22,217 bases of DNA from Verrucomicrobiota bacterium (lineage in GTDB: Bacteria; Verrucomicrobiota; Verrucomicrobiia; Opitutales; Opitutaceae), in contig JAEYYL010000400.1 in NCBI GenBank assembly GCA_023430825.1, positions 1-22,217 on the forward strand, written 5' to 3'. The translations under genes were made by a program, and so were the position numbers. Of the stretch, positions 22,057 to 22,217 are shown piece by piece (the stretch's first letter is position 1; each line of letters opens with the position of its first letter). Below the pieces are notes generated by a model. The model had not been told where the DNA came from. It saw only the letters and a program-made list of their open reading frames with translations, and did not search any database.

Positions 22057-22130
22057 AGCGGCAAAGAGGGGCAGAAGGCGCAAAGAAACACCGGTTTCTG
22101 TTTTTGCGCCTTTTGCGCTTTTTTGCGGCC
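22057..22130. repeat. Large imperfect palindrome between the FAD subunit gene and glcF
   Basis: Arms 22057-22089 and 22094-22130 are complementary over most of their length around a 4-base centre; the best blocks are GCAGAAGGCGCAAA (22071-22084) against 22103-22116 at 13/14, and GAAAC/GTTTC at the tip. The GCGCAAAAGGCGCAAAA character looks like an interspersed intergenic repeat rather than a simple terminator. A stem this long in the transcript could lower glcF expression or stabilise the upstream message. Confidence 0.7.
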
Positions 22131-22137
22131 AAGGATT

Positions 22138-22217
22138 TCATTCGTCCAATCCAGGAAAGCGATTGGTCGGATCGAGCGCGGACTTCACCCGCGCCATGAT
22201 TTCGAAACGCGGTTTCG
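22138..22217 (-). CDS. glcE: C-terminal end of an FAD-binding oxidase subunit (probable GlcE), partial
   Basis: Only the last 25 codons are in the window: the frame reads KPRFEIMARVKSALDPTNRF, then PGLDE and TGA at 22138-22140, and continues off the right edge. The pattern MARVKSALDP-x-x-RFP is how the FAD-binding subunits of glycolate oxidase end. Being directly upstream of glcF on the same strand, GlcE is likely, but GlcD cannot be excluded from 25 residues. Confidence 0.65.
   Translation of the reverse strand, partial: KPRFEIMARVKSALDPTNRFPGLDE

Overview
The window looks like a chromosome segment of a high-GC Verrucomicrobiota bacterium, most likely Opitutaceae. The reasons are a TonB-dependent receptor with the 'TLAGSRL' N-terminal signature, a LacI-family regulator next to it, signal-peptide-bearing NHL and RCC1 propeller proteins, several sulfatases with an FGE-like protein, and starts that lack Shine-Dalgarno sequences. 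The assignment rests on family resemblance, not on a database search.

Layout. (1) Positions 1-2413 differ from the rest. They hold the 3' part of a large extracellular RCC1-propeller gene, a tiny membrane-peptide frame and an AT-rich stretch. They end at a 3' fragment of a tRNA-Glu gene followed by a terminator, with no 5' half of the tRNA in front. This is what the displaced end of an integrated element at a tRNA-Glu site looks like, so the RCC1 gene probably lies on a genomic island that extends off the left edge. (2) Positions 2453-2831 hold no gene but carry a dispersed palindromic repeat. (3) Positions 2832-14640 are a carbohydrate-utilisation locus: an FGE-like protein (-), a LacI regulator (+), a TonB-dependent receptor (+), a secreted DUF4038/GH140-like glycosidase (+), an MFS/GPH sugar importer (-), and two S1 sulfatases (+). 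A 63-codon fragment resembling the C-terminus of a Gfo/Idh/MocA dehydrogenase lies between the sulfatases. (4) Positions 14756-15646 encode a secreted esterase (-). (5) Positions 15922-22217 hold a lactate/glycolate permease (+), a 1000-residue secreted NHL double-propeller protein (-), glcF (-) and the last codons of its FAD-subunit partner (-).

How the sugar locus may work (inference). The receptor would import an oligosaccharide across the outer membrane, the GH140-like enzyme would trim it outside the cytoplasm, and the MFS carrier would bring it through the inner membrane. Both sulfatases lack a signal peptide, so desulfation would be cytosolic. Imperfect palindromes with a central CG of LacI-operator type lie upstream of the regulator, the glycosidase and the MFS/sulfatase divergent region, with half-sites before the receptor, which suggests one regulon. 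The FGE-like protein is exported and has Ser where the first catalytic Cys of true FGE is expected, so it is unlikely to mature these sulfatases. The permease and glycolate-oxidase-type subunits at the right would take up and oxidise 2-hydroxy acids.

No CRISPR array, rRNA, complete tRNA, transposase or integrase gene is visible.
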